DNA from: Paraktedonobacter sp035294465
Lineage (GTDB): Bacteria; Chloroflexota; Ktedonobacteria; Ktedonobacterales; Ktedonobacteraceae
Length of the DNA stretch: 16,283 nt
Assembly: GCA_035294465.1 (NCBI GenBank)
Contig: DATGKW010000051.1
Location: 1-16,283, forward strand
Direction of reading: 5' to 3'
Shown in pieces: positions 1 through 8,009 of this stretch; position 1 is the first letter of the stretch, and every line of letters begins with the position of its first letter. The position numbers and the translations under genes are program-made. The notes beneath the pieces were generated by a model. That model saw only the letters and a list, made by a program, of their open reading frames with translations, was not told the DNA's origin and did no database searches.

Positions 1-558
1 CGCTTCAATTACTATCCCATCGAAGTGTATAATATGGGCAGTGAAGACATACGCCGGGTTGGTTTGCCAGGGTTATTACCCTTGCTGCCGCTGACCAGGG
101 ATGGGGCTTGCCAGCGCGTGGTAGAAGACATGATTGAAAGTGTCGAGCAGGTAGAAGACGAGGTAAAACGCAAGAGTTTGCTGACGGCGGGCTTGAATTT
201 CGCATCGTTAGCTTTTGGGAAAGAGGGAGATCAAGAGTGGTTGTTCAGGAGGTTTCACATGCTTGATGAAGTGCTTAGTCAAACACCTCTGAGTAAGCAT
301 ATCCAGCAAATCGGGCGAGATGCAGAGCGGCGAGAGGCACAGCAAGAAGAACTGGCGCGCCATCGGCAAGCCCTTGCCACGATCATTCAAGGGCGTTTCC
401 CTGCACTTGTAGATCTAGCCGAGAAGCAAGCAGCTAGCATAGATAACCCAGAAGCCATAAACCTTCTGGTTATCAATATCAGCCTGGCAAAGGATGCTGA
501 AGAGGCCAGAAAATATCTCTTACAAACTGGCAAAAAGAGGCGAAAAAAGGCAGAGTAA
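1..558 (+). CDS. Rpn-family nuclease/putative transposase-like protein, C-terminal part (5' end outside window)
   Basis: The reading frame is open from base 1 to the TAA at 556-558, so the gene begins upstream of the window. The GTG at 25 and ATG at 34 are internal codons, because in-frame residues before them (RFNYYPIEVYNM) continue the protein. The visible part resembles the C-terminal half of Rpn/YhgA-like proteins: a strand ending in IEVYNM, then the GLPGLLPLLPLTRDG turn seen after the nuclease core in this family, then long charged helices. The last third (RQALATIIQGRFPALVDLAEKQ and onward) resembles the DUF4351-type helical tail that ends many of these proteins. The PD-(D/E)XK catalytic residues would lie upstream and cannot be checked. 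It ends in a basic tail (GKKRRKKAE). It is convergent with the MBL gene, 7 nt between stops. Assignment is by remembered family pattern; the family is known, the exact role is not. Confidence 0.6.
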   Translation, partial: RFNYYPIEVYNMGSEDIRRVGLPGLLPLLPLTRDGACQRVVEDMIESVEQVEDEVKRKSLLTAGLNFASLAFGKEGDQEWLFRRFHMLDEVLSQTPLSKHIQQIGRDAERREAQQEELARHRQALATIIQGRFPALVDLAEKQAASIDNPEAINLLVINISLAKDAEEARKYLLQTGKKRRKKAE

Positions 559-565
559 TCCACGC

Positions 566-1522
566 TCACATCTCCCAGAGATGCGTATCTTTCCATAGGA
601 GTGTTGAATCCCAGGTGCTGCCCACATCGGGAGAAAGCACTGAGATATGAATTTGTTCCAGGCTGGCTCCGGCGTCCCGCAGGTTTTTTTGCATGCTCGA
701 TAAGGCCAGTTTGGGCGTGTTGTTGGTGCGGCTGAGATGAGCCAGCCAGAGCCAGCGCAGGCCATCGCGGCGCCAGGTACGCAGAACGGTTTCGGCGGCT
801 TGATCGTTAGAGAGATGACCGGTCGGGCTGAGAATGCGCATTTTCAGGTAATAGGGATAGGGACCAGCCAGGAGGCGCGCGCGGTCGTGGTTTGATTCCA
901 GGATCAGCAGGTCGGCCTGAGCAATGGCCCCAAGCATGGTGGGCGTGACCTCGCCGCTATCGGTTACGATGCATACGCGGCAACCGCCAGCGCTGAGAAC
1001 GTAGCCACAGGGCGCGACTGCATCGTGAGAGACGGGAAACGAGTACACTTCGATATCGCCGATCACACAGCTTGTTCCAACTGGCAGCGGTCTCCAGAAT
1101 GTGTCTTCATTCGGCACGCTCGGCCTTTGCAGCAGAGTAACCTCTTCACGCGTCAGAAGACCATTGCCATCCGTACTCGCTGAGCTGGCTTCGATCTCCA
1201 GACGTATCAACGTGCCCGATTCGGAGCGCAACTCGCCCGATGAGAGGATCGCACGTATCTGGATCAGAGTAAGTGGATCGGCGAAGACCGGCACGTGATG
1301 GTACTTCACCAGCATCGGCAGGCCAAGAATATGGTCGCTGTGTTCATGTGTCACCAGTACGCCCTGCAACTGCCCCGGCGCGCATCTCGCCTGGTGTAGG
1401 CGATCTACAAGCGTGCGCATATTGAATCCTGCATCCACCAGCAAGCGCGTTCGTCCCTGCGGTCCGGCCTCGATGAGATAGGCGTTCCCGCTACTCCCAC
1501 TGCCCAGAGAGGTTACTCGCAT
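566..1522 (-). CDS. MBL-fold metallohydrolase, WalJ/YycJ-like
   Basis: A metallo-beta-lactamase-fold hydrolase of about 318 residues, cytosolic, expected to bind two metal ions. Visible motifs: N-terminal SLGSGSSGNAYLIEAG, LLVDAG near residue 30, the metal motif HEHSDH at 59-64, a metal-ligand histidine in PVSHDA (H166), TDSG with D188, LESNHD at 208-212, GHLSND with H236, and LAHLS with H262. This set is typical of WalJ (YycJ), which in Bacillus sits beside the WalRK system and has been linked to nuclease activity; the substrate here is unknown. No WalRK genes are nearby. The start is the ATG at 1522, not an upstream in-frame ATG at 1576, because homology begins directly there and the start overlaps the queG stop by 10 nt, with GGAAGG just upstream. 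Residues about 88-150 look longer than in the usual roughly 260-residue family, suggesting an insertion before the SHDA motif. Confidence 0.85.
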   Translation of the reverse strand: MRVTSLGSGSSGNAYLIEAGPQGRTRLLVDAGFNMRTLVDRLHQARCAPGQLQGVLVTHEHSDHILGLPMLVKYHHVPVFADPLTLIQIRAILSSGELRSESGTLIRLEIEASSASTDGNGLLTREEVTLLQRPSVPNEDTFWRPLPVGTSCVIGDIEVYSFPVSHDAVAPCGYVLSAGGCRVCIVTDSGEVTPTMLGAIAQADLLILESNHDRARLLAGPYPYYLKMRILSPTGHLSNDQAAETVLRTWRRDGLRWLWLAHLSRTNNTPKLALSSMQKNLRDAGASLEQIHISVLSPDVGSTWDSTLLWKDTHLWEM

Positions 1523-2787
1523 GGTCCTTCCGCCTCTTTCGTCGATACTATGCCACGGCCGGTTTCCAGCGCGCACCGAATCTCCTGTTGAACCTCTTTA
1601 TCTGCTTCATCCTGTAACGCCTCCTCCAAAGCTTGCCGGGCCTGTGTGCCTCCCAGTTGACCAAGCGCCCAGGCCGCATGCCCGCGCACCAGTGGCTCCT
1701 CGTGATGCAATGCCTCGATCAACGCAGGTACGGCGTTCTGATCTCCACTGTTACCCAACGCTACGCAAACATTGCGCAGCAGACCACGCCGCTTCGCACG
1801 CTTGATCGGGCTATGGCTGAAGCGTTCGCGAAACTCCTCTTCGGTTAGCTTCAGCAGCGGAATGAGTTCGGGACTGCCTCCAGTTGCGGCACGAGGAGAG
1901 AATTCACGACGCGGGTGAAAAACCAGCGGACGGACGGACGGCGGGCCATCCTTGCGCAATCCCAGCCGGCGCTCCGCCACGAGATTGACCGGGCAAACCT
2001 GCTGGCAGATATCGCAGCCAAAGATTAGATTGCCCATCAGCGGACGCAGTTCCAGGGGAATGCTTCCGCGCAGCTCGATAGTTAGATACGAGATGCAGCG
2101 CCGATTGTCCAGCACGTAAGGCGCGGGCAGCGCTCCTGTGGGGCAAGCATGCAAACAGATCTCGCAGTTGCCACAGTTGGCCTTGAGCGGCGCATCAAAC
2201 TCTTCCTCTTTGATGGGTAGATTGGTAACGATCTCGGCCAGAAAGACCCACGAACCCCAGCTATGCGTCAGAATATTGGTATTTTTTCCGTACCAGCCCA
2301 GGCCAGTTCGCTGAGCCACTGCGCGATCCACCATGCGACCTGTATCAACAAACAGGCGCGTCTCCAGATCCGGCACCTCGGCTCGTGCATAGTCGCGCAA
2401 CCAGCTTGCGAATTGTTGCAGCTTCGGCTTGATCAGATCGTGGTAATCATCGCCCCAGGCATAGCGCGAGATACGCCCACGTGGCCCCCCTTGCTGGCTC
2501 TCGTCCGGCTGTTCGCTAAGATAACACATCGCCAGAGCAATGATCGACTTTGCTCCCGGCAGCAGAGCATCTGGATGGCACGAGACAGCCGCACGCTCCG
2601 CTGTAAACCAGGGGAGACCATCCATCAGCCCCTGGGCGATGCGCTCTTTAATCACCTGTTCCGCGCCTGCAAAAGCCCGGGCTTCGCTAATACGCACACT
2701 ATCAAAGCCCAGCTCAAGCGCGTACTCTTTAATTGCTGCCGCGCTTACCATCATGTCTGTATCAGTTCGTGACATCTCGGCTTTCAT
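1513..2787 (-). CDS. queG: Epoxyqueuosine reductase QueG with C-terminal HEAT repeats
   Basis: Cobalamin- and 4Fe-4S-dependent reductase that converts epoxyqueuosine to queuosine in the wobble position of GUN-anticodon tRNAs, the last step of the pathway. Family signatures in order: SRYAWGDDYHDLIKPKL (about 107-123), VDTGRMVDRAVAQRTGLGWYG with the expected acid D154, and GKNTN. The two ferredoxin-like clusters use C205, C208, C211, C215 and C231, C258, C261, C265 (CGNCEICLHACPTGAL, then FGCDICQQVCPVN). Residues about 335-415 form HEAT-like repeats (NAVPALIEALHHEEPLVRGHAAWALGQLG), as in many long QueG proteins, where they contact tRNA. The start is uncertain: ATG at 2787, 2775, or the pair at 2754/2751; none has a strong ribosome site. 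The gene overlaps the permease upstream and the MBL gene downstream, so translation is probably coupled. No other queuosine gene is in the window. Confidence 0.93.
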   Translation of the reverse strand: MKAEMSRTDTDMMVSAAAIKEYALELGFDSVRISEARAFAGAEQVIKERIAQGLMDGLPWFTAERAAVSCHPDALLPGAKSIIALAMCYLSEQPDESQQGGPRGRISRYAWGDDYHDLIKPKLQQFASWLRDYARAEVPDLETRLFVDTGRMVDRAVAQRTGLGWYGKNTNILTHSWGSWVFLAEIVTNLPIKEEEFDAPLKANCGNCEICLHACPTGALPAPYVLDNRRCISYLTIELRGSIPLELRPLMGNLIFGCDICQQVCPVNLVAERRLGLRKDGPPSVRPLVFHPRREFSPRAATGGSPELIPLLKLTEEEFRERFSHSPIKRAKRRGLLRNVCVALGNSGDQNAVPALIEALHHEEPLVRGHAAWALGQLGGTQARQALEEALQDEADKEVQQEIRCALETGRGIVSTKEAEGPCE

Positions 2788-3838
2788 TCAACCACCAGGT
2801 TAACCCGATAAACACTCCCAGGTAGACCGCCAGAGTGATGAGCGCCTGGAGATTTGACTCCGGCGAACCGGCGGTTCCAAAGAGATATTGAGCCTGGTTA
2901 AGTTGTAAAGTGCGAGCATTGTTACCCATCAGATAGTCTGGGAGAGCGCGCAAGAAGGCGCTGGCAAAGCCCACGCTAAAATTGGCCGCAATCGTCAAAA
3001 TACTGGAAACAATCGGCTCGGCAAAGAACCACGTCAGGGCCCCTACGATGCCGGCAGATGTTGAGCGGCCCAGCACGCCGAAGAAAATCGCCACAACCGC
3101 GTACATAAACCAGTTGAGCATGGTCGCCAGCAAGTAGAGCAGGACATGGCCGAGCCAGCTAGCGGTGAAGAACCCGAAGCTCTGCGGTACACCACTCAGC
3201 AGATTGAAAAGCTGTGCTACTATCACCCCGGTCAGGGCCATACCCAGGACACCGATTACCGTACAAACCAGCGCGGCCCCATACTTGGCCAGCAAAAACT
3301 GCCCACGCCACGGCCCGCGCGTAAACATCAGCCGCACTGTGCCGGTACCCATCTCGCCACCAGCAATCGAGCCAACCAGAATAATCATCAGAATGATCGC
3401 CGGATTTAATTCGCCCTGCGTAGTCGCTAGCTCTAAGGCCGATGGTAGGCGCAGCGGTGCCGAAAGGCCCGCGAGAACTCCTCGCTTGATCGTTTGCAGC
3501 GCGGCAGGAGAAAGCGGCGTGCAACCCTGACTGCCAGCAGATGATGGTGTACAGGAGGGCGCAAAACTGCGCGCCGGTGTATTCACATTCACGGCCAGTT
3601 CCACCCCGATTGCCAGAGGAACGAGCAGAGCTAGAGTCAGGGCCAGCGTTCCCAGCACTTTGGACATCGAACGCCGGCGAATTTTATATAATTCCATGCC
3701 GATCAGGCGCAGGAGCACGCTGGTAAAGTCCATGCGGCCCAGGATTACCGTGTTAACACGCGTGGTCAGGGGAGAAGCGTTTTCCACGTTGCTCTGCCGT
3801 TCTTGGTCATTGGCACCCATCTCTGACACGATGCCCAC
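2762..3838 (-). CDS. ABC-2 type transporter permease
   Basis: Membrane subunit of an ABC exporter, partner of the ATPase encoded just before it. About 358 residues. A cytosolic N-terminal stretch of about 58 residues includes the amphipathic MELYKIRRRS segment. The first membrane helix is at about 61-83, followed by a long external loop with two cysteines (C96, C106), then helices at about 146-163, 185-212, 228-258, 262-290 and 331-350. The segment GEMGTGTVRLMFTRGPWRGQ (161-180) is the typical ABC-2 cytosolic coupling motif. Translation likely starts at the GTG at 3838, which shares a base with the ATPase stop (TAGTG), with AGGTGG about 8 nt upstream; an ATG at 3820 is the alternative. The 3' end overlaps queG. 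The substrate is not predictable; related pairs export lipids, peptides or antibiotics, or act in sporulation. Confidence 0.88.
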   Translation of the reverse strand: MGIVSEMGANDQERQSNVENASPLTTRVNTVILGRMDFTSVLLRLIGMELYKIRRRSMSKVLGTLALTLALLVPLAIGVELAVNVNTPARSFAPSCTPSSAGSQGCTPLSPAALQTIKRGVLAGLSAPLRLPSALELATTQGELNPAIILMIILVGSIAGGEMGTGTVRLMFTRGPWRGQFLLAKYGAALVCTVIGVLGMALTGVIVAQLFNLLSGVPQSFGFFTASWLGHVLLYLLATMLNWFMYAVVAIFFGVLGRSTSAGIVGALTWFFAEPIVSSILTIAANFSVGFASAFLRALPDYLMGNNARTLQLNQAQYLFGTAGSPESNLQALITLAVYLGVFIGLTWWLNESRDVTN

Positions 3839-4950
3839 TATCGCCCCACCTTTCCTTCGCCAGACATCCAGGCAACACCTCCTTCAACCTCACCCTGCTG
3901 ATCGGACCACTCCCGAACTTCGCTCCCGCCGGCCAGGGCCGCCATGCCCAGGTGCTCGCCCGAAACTACATCAGGAGTGGTCAACTGCAAATACACTTCC
4001 TCCAGACTGCCTTCATAGGGATGCAGTTCTGCGGCAAAGATACCGTTCTCCCCTAGCAGCCGATTGACCTCGGCTGAGTACATCTTGGGCGCGTCAATGC
4101 GCAAGGCTTCCTGGCCCAGCCAATCCTTCTCCCTGCGTACCGCCTCGATCCAGCCCGCACCACGCGCGCGGGCCTGCTCCAGCACAAGCCGCGCTCGCTC
4201 AAGCTCATCAGATTCACGCAGGCGCACCAGCACCTGCTCTTTTCCGCGCAAAAGCTCGCGTACATTCCCCTGCTTGATGAGATTGCCCTTCTGCAAAATA
4301 GCCACGCGGTTACACACCTGCTGCACCTCGTTTAACAGATGGCTGGAAAGAAATATCGTCTTGCCTAGAGCCGCCAGGCGCTGGATCAACCGGCGGATTT
4401 CATACATTCCCGCTGGATCTAGCCCGTTCGTTGGCTCATCCAGCAGCACCAGTTCTGGATCGGTCAGCAGCGCGGCGGCAATGCCCAGACGCTGTTTCAT
4501 GCCCAGCGAATACTTGCGATAGGCCATGTTCGCCTGAGCTTTCAATTCAACCAGATCAAGAACTTCTTCAATGCGCCGCAGATTAGCGCGTCCTGAAACC
4601 ATGCCGGAAGCTGCACCCACTACGCGTAGATTATCGATCCCGGACAGATATGGATAGAAGACCGGCATTTCAACAATTGCCCCTACATGCTGCAAAATCG
4701 TCGGCATCTGGTAAGCCGTATCCATGCCAAAGATAATCGCGCGCCCGGCCGTTGGGCGTACCAGGCCCAGCAGCATACGAATTGTGGTGCTTTTTCCCGC
4801 TCCGTTGGGACCAAGAAAACCAAAGACATCCCCACGCATCACCTGTAAATGCAGATCATTCACTGCAACCAGCTTTCCATACGCTTTGGTCAAACGATTC
4901 GTACCGATGATAACTTCTGATCGCAGTGAAGCCTCAATATACTCTTTCAA
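3838..4950 (-). CDS. ABC transporter ATP-binding protein (BcrA/CcmA type)
   Basis: ATPase subunit of the ABC-2 exporter, first gene of the minus-strand operon. Visible motifs: Walker A GPNGAGKST at 47-55, a Q-loop region with E instead of Q (AIVEMPVFYPYLSG, normal for the BcrA branch), signature YSLGMKQRLG at 147-156, Walker B LVLLDEPTNGLDP at 167-179, and switch histidine H204 in LSSHLLNEVQQ. The C-terminal 130 residues resemble the DUF4162 tail of this branch, followed by a low-complexity GEVEGGVAW end. The only start that keeps the N-terminal beta strand is a TTG at 4950; an ATG at 4957 is out of frame and closes after a few codons. AAAGG lies about 11 nt upstream of the TTG, so the start is weak and less certain than the gene. 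A strong promoter lies about 80 nt upstream. Confidence 0.92.
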   Translation of the reverse strand: MKEYIEASLRSEVIIGTNRLTKAYGKLVAVNDLHLQVMRGDVFGFLGPNGAGKSTTIRMLLGLVRPTAGRAIIFGMDTAYQMPTILQHVGAIVEMPVFYPYLSGIDNLRVVGAASGMVSGRANLRRIEEVLDLVELKAQANMAYRKYSLGMKQRLGIAAALLTDPELVLLDEPTNGLDPAGMYEIRRLIQRLAALGKTIFLSSHLLNEVQQVCNRVAILQKGNLIKQGNVRELLRGKEQVLVRLRESDELERARLVLEQARARGAGWIEAVRREKDWLGQEALRIDAPKMYSAEVNRLLGENGIFAAELHPYEGSLEEVYLQLTTPDVVSGEHLGMAALAGGSEVREWSDQQGEVEGGVAWMSGEGKVGR

Positions 4951-5035
4951 TATGCATAGAACCTTTCAAAACCCACCCAGGCTTCTCTCAAAAACAGCCC
5001 GCTCACCCTAGAGTATATCCTTGCCCCAATATCCA

Positions 5036-5064
5036 ATTATCGCATGGAAACCCACTTCTGACAA
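5036..5064 (-). promoter_or_regulatory. Promoter of the ABC-queG-MBL operon
   Basis: On the minus strand TTGTCA (5064-5059) is separated by exactly 17 nt from GATAAT (5041-5036), with TGC directly before the -10 (extended -10). The expected start of transcription is near 5029, giving a leader of about 80 nt before the TTG start of the ATPase. Good match to housekeeping sigma; not tested. Confidence 0.65.
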
Positions 5065-5164
5065 GCCACTGAAGGATCTCGTTGCAGAGTTTTTAGAGAG
5101 CCTCTCTCCAGAAAGGGACGAGATGCCCTTTGTGAACCAGGCAACAGCTATTCTTGTCAAGGCA

Positions 5165-5173
5165 TGCTAAAAT
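5165..5173 (+). promoter_or_regulatory. Extended -10 promoter of the FHA gene
   Basis: TGC followed by TAAAAT (5168-5173) forms an extended -10; the -35 region at the proper distance is poor. A TTGTCA at 5154-5159 is too close to act as its -35. The expected transcript starts near 5180, about 58 nt before the ATG at 5238. It is back to back with the ABC operon promoter about 100 nt away. Confidence 0.4.
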
Positions 5174-5237
5174 ATGCGCAGATATTATGGGCCTGCACAA
5201 TTTCTGCATACGGATTGCATCAGAAGGAGATACATCC

Positions 5238-6275
5238 ATGGAAGCCGCATTGAGCAGTTCTTTCGGGCGCAACGTTCTTGGCCAGACTCCATTCAGGATT
5301 GGCCGCGCGCCCGATAACACGCTGGTTATTAGCGATCCACAGGCATCTGCACATCATGTAGAGATCGCACCCGGCTACGGTGGGAATGGCTATCAAATTA
5401 CCGACTTGAACAGTACTAACGGCACTTTCATCAACGAACAGCGCCTTACTCCTAACCTGGCGCGTCCACTCTACTCCGGCGACGTGATTCGCATTGGTAC
5501 AACAAATTTCACCTATACAGCAAACGAGAGCGGAGCAAGCTATCCACCAACCGAGCGAGCCAGTTCGCCAAACTACGAACCCACTGTATACGCCTCACCA
5601 GTTGCCCAGCCACCCTACCCGCAGCCGCCTGCTCAACCGGCTTATCAACAGCCGCCCGTTCAGCAAACTCCCGCCTCCTACGGTAATGTCGGTATGCCCG
5701 CGCAGCCACAGGTTACACCACCACCCGTCTATCCTCTGCCAGCCTATCCTCAACCGCCAGGCTATCCCCAGCCTGCTTACCCTCAGCCCGGCGGTTTTGG
5801 CCAGCCGATAGGAGGATACCCACCACAAAAGAAGAGCCGCGCGGGTTGCTGGATCGCAGCCATTATCATTTTAGTTTTGCTCGTTGGCGGAGGTAGCGGC
5901 GCCTATTATTACTTTACCAGGGTGAACCCCAATCCACTTTTCACCCAGTTTACCTCCAGCCCTCAGCAAACATTGCAAACCTACTGCAATGCCCTGAAAT
6001 CTGGAGACTATCAGACCGCTTATAACCAGTTCTCAACGCGGGCACAAAGCCAGATCTCAGAGTCAGACTTTGCCAAATCTCTCCAGACCGCTTTCGCTAC
6101 TCTAGGTGGATTGAAGGACTGCACCGTCGGTACTGTCAAACAAACCTCTAGCACAACAGCAACGGGATCAGTGACCTATACCTTCGGTGATGGAAGAACA
6201 ATTCCTGGTAATGGTCGACTGGTATATGAAAGTGGCGCTTGGAAAATGGACGCTAGCAACAACATCAACAGCTAA
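5238..6275 (+). CDS. FHA domain membrane protein with extracytoplasmic NTF2-like domain
   Basis: About 345 residues in three parts. Residues 1-95 are a forkhead-associated domain: FRIGRAPDN (19-27), a serine/histidine element ASAHHVEI where the usual Arg after Ser is Ala, and DLNSTNGT (56-63). FHA domains bind phosphothreonine, so a Ser/Thr kinase substrate is the expected partner. Residues about 96-197 are a Pro/Gln/Tyr-rich linker with repeated YPQP and QPP units. A KKSR stop-transfer group precedes a membrane helix at about 204-226, placing the FHA domain in the cytosol. The outer 115 residues (SPQQTLQTYCNALKSGDYQTAYNQF, ending GRLVYESGAWKMD) resemble NTF2-like/DUF4878 domains. The start is ATG 5238 with AAGGAG 8 nt upstream; the frame is open to a TTG at 5154, but that lies in the promoter. 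Probably a signalling or envelope-sensing protein; the ligand is unknown. Confidence 0.85.
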   Translation: MEAALSSSFGRNVLGQTPFRIGRAPDNTLVISDPQASAHHVEIAPGYGGNGYQITDLNSTNGTFINEQRLTPNLARPLYSGDVIRIGTTNFTYTANESGASYPPTERASSPNYEPTVYASPVAQPPYPQPPAQPAYQQPPVQQTPASYGNVGMPAQPQVTPPPVYPLPAYPQPPGYPQPAYPQPGGFGQPIGGYPPQKKSRAGCWIAAIIILVLLVGGGSGAYYYFTRVNPNPLFTQFTSSPQQTLQTYCNALKSGDYQTAYNQFSTRAQSQISESDFAKSLQTAFATLGGLKDCTVGTVKQTSSTTATGSVTYTFGDGRTIPGNGRLVYESGAWKMDASNNINS

Positions 6276-6327
6276 GACCGGCAGGAGGCAGAGGCAAGCT
6301 CGCGTCTCTATTAAATAAGGAGCCTTT

Positions 6328-7995
6328 ATGGCCTTGAAAACACCTGACCCGCGTAAAGTCCGTATTCTCTTTAATCAACGTGTTCCCATGCGCGATGGAG
6401 TGACGCTTTCCGCCGATGTCTATTTGCCCGTGGGAGAACCACGCCAGCGCCCGGTCATTCTGAGCCGCACACCCTATCTCAAAGCAGATATGGCAGTGGT
6501 TGAGCGTGCTCAGGAATTTGTCAGGCGTGGCTATGTCTATGTGGCGATGGATGTACGAGGGCGCGGCGATTCGGATGGCGACGAGTTTAACCCTTACTTT
6601 AACGAAGGGCGCGACGGCTACGATAGCATCGAGTGGTGCGCGAACCAGGAGTGGTCAGATGGCAACGTGGGCACCTACGGCGGCTCATATCTGGGCGCTA
6701 TTCAGTGGCTGGCCGCCCTGGAACAGCCGCCGCATCTGCGCGCAATGGTTGTGCTGGTCCCGCCTTCCGATCCCTTTGTCGAAACGCCCACCGGCTTGCC
6801 CAGCCCGATGCACCTCTGCTGGTTGCACTTTGTCAGCGGGCGCGTGACCCAACCGATGGAGGCAGTGGACTGGGAGCAAGTCTACTGGCACCTGCCGCTG
6901 CTGACAATGGACGAGCAGGCCGGACGCGTGAACCCGCGCTGGCGTGCTGACTTTGAACACACGCAGCTTGACGATTACTGGCGGCCACTCTGCTATCAGC
7001 AGCGGTTCGAGGAACTCAGCGTGCCCACACTGCATATCTCTGGCTGGTACGATGATGAACAGATAGGCACGCCTCTCAACTACATTGGTATGACCACACG
7101 CGGCGCGACTCCCGAAGCTAGAGCCAGTCAGCGCCTGCTGATGGGTCCCTGGGGACACCATACCAACGCCTCCTCCAAAGTCGGCGAAATCGACTTCGGC
7201 GAGTCGGCAGTAATCGATCTGTATAGCGAAGTGACCAGCTGGTTCGACCGCTGGCTACGCGGTATTCACGTGCTCTCCAGCCCTGTGCGCATTTTTGTAA
7301 TGGGCGAGAATACATGGCGCGATGAACAGGAATGGCCCCTTGCTCGCACGCGCTGGACGCCGTTCTATCTGCACAGCGGCGGGCATGCCAATAGCCGCTT
7401 CGGGGATGGTAAACTCAACGAGGCAGCTCCCGGCGCGGACGAGCCGACCGATAGCTATTGGTATGATCCCGGCCATCCTACCCCCTTCGTGACCGATCCC
7501 ACCTCCTCGCAGGTTGGTGGCCCCGACGACTACGCGGCCATCCAGCGCCGCGACGATGTGCTGGTCTACATAACCGAGCCATTGGAGGCGGATATCGAGG
7601 TAACAGGCCCTGTTCGGGTCGATCTCTATGCCTCGTCCTCCGCGCCAGACACAGATTTTATGGCCATGCTGATTGATATCTGGCCCAATGGCTTCCGCCA
7701 GCGTCTGTGCGATGGCATGGTGCGCGCGCGCTTCCGCGATGGTATGGACCGGCCCTCGCTCATAGAGCCGGGGCGGATTTACCATTACACACTGTCCTGC
7801 TGGAATACTTCTCAAGTCTTCAAAGCCGGGCATCGTATTTGCATCCAGATCTCGTCCAGCTCCTTTCCTAAATATGATCGCAATCTGAATACCGGCGCCC
7901 CGCTTGGCCGAACCAGCGAATACATCAGTGCCGAACAGCGGATCTATCACGATGCCGAACACCCCTCGGCGGTGGTGTTGCCGATTATCCCATAA
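6328..7995 (+). CDS. CocE/NonD family hydrolase (X-Pro dipeptidyl-peptidase S15-like)
   Basis: Alpha/beta hydrolase of 555 residues, the usual size of the cocaine-esterase/glutaryl-7-ACA acylase/X-Pro peptidase group. N-terminal RDGVTLSADVYLP (22-34) and AMDVRGRGDSDG (73-84) are family marks. The nucleophile is S120 in GTYGGSYLG, the acid probably D242 in ISGWYDD, and the base H277 in GPWGHHT. The C-terminal 160 residues are the jelly-roll domain (VTGPVRVDLYASSSAPDTDF, then FKAGHRICIQISSSSFP). No signal peptide, so probably cytosolic. AAGGAG lies 5 nt before the ATG. It is 52 nt after the FHA gene with no obvious promoter between, so the two may be co-transcribed. It converges with hutU, 14 nt apart. 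The family acts on esters or amides; the substrate cannot be told. Confidence 0.92.
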   Translation: MALKTPDPRKVRILFNQRVPMRDGVTLSADVYLPVGEPRQRPVILSRTPYLKADMAVVERAQEFVRRGYVYVAMDVRGRGDSDGDEFNPYFNEGRDGYDSIEWCANQEWSDGNVGTYGGSYLGAIQWLAALEQPPHLRAMVVLVPPSDPFVETPTGLPSPMHLCWLHFVSGRVTQPMEAVDWEQVYWHLPLLTMDEQAGRVNPRWRADFEHTQLDDYWRPLCYQQRFEELSVPTLHISGWYDDEQIGTPLNYIGMTTRGATPEARASQRLLMGPWGHHTNASSKVGEIDFGESAVIDLYSEVTSWFDRWLRGIHVLSSPVRIFVMGENTWRDEQEWPLARTRWTPFYLHSGGHANSRFGDGKLNEAAPGADEPTDSYWYDPGHPTPFVTDPTSSQVGGPDDYAAIQRRDDVLVYITEPLEADIEVTGPVRVDLYASSSAPDTDFMAMLIDIWPNGFRQRLCDGMVRARFRDGMDRPSLIEPGRIYHYTLSCWNTSQVFKAGHRICIQISSSSFPKYDRNLNTGAPLGRTSEYISAEQRIYHDAEHPSAVVLPIIP

Positions 7996-8009
7996 AAGCA
8001 GGGCAGCCG

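Noticed and set aside
569..583. CATCTC-CCA-GAGATG mini-hairpin at the convergent Rpn/MBL ends
   Set aside because: It lies inside the last codons of the MBL gene, and no T-run sits directly after it on either strand.
5154..5237. Longer N-terminus for the FHA protein from TTG 5154
   Set aside because: It would start inside the promoter region; the ATG at 5238 has a proper AAGGAG and the FHA domain begins right after it.
5580..5800. Repeated CCGCC/CAGCC units suggesting a DNA repeat
   Set aside because: They encode the Pro/Gln/Tyr linker of the FHA protein; the repetition is at protein level and irregular in DNA.
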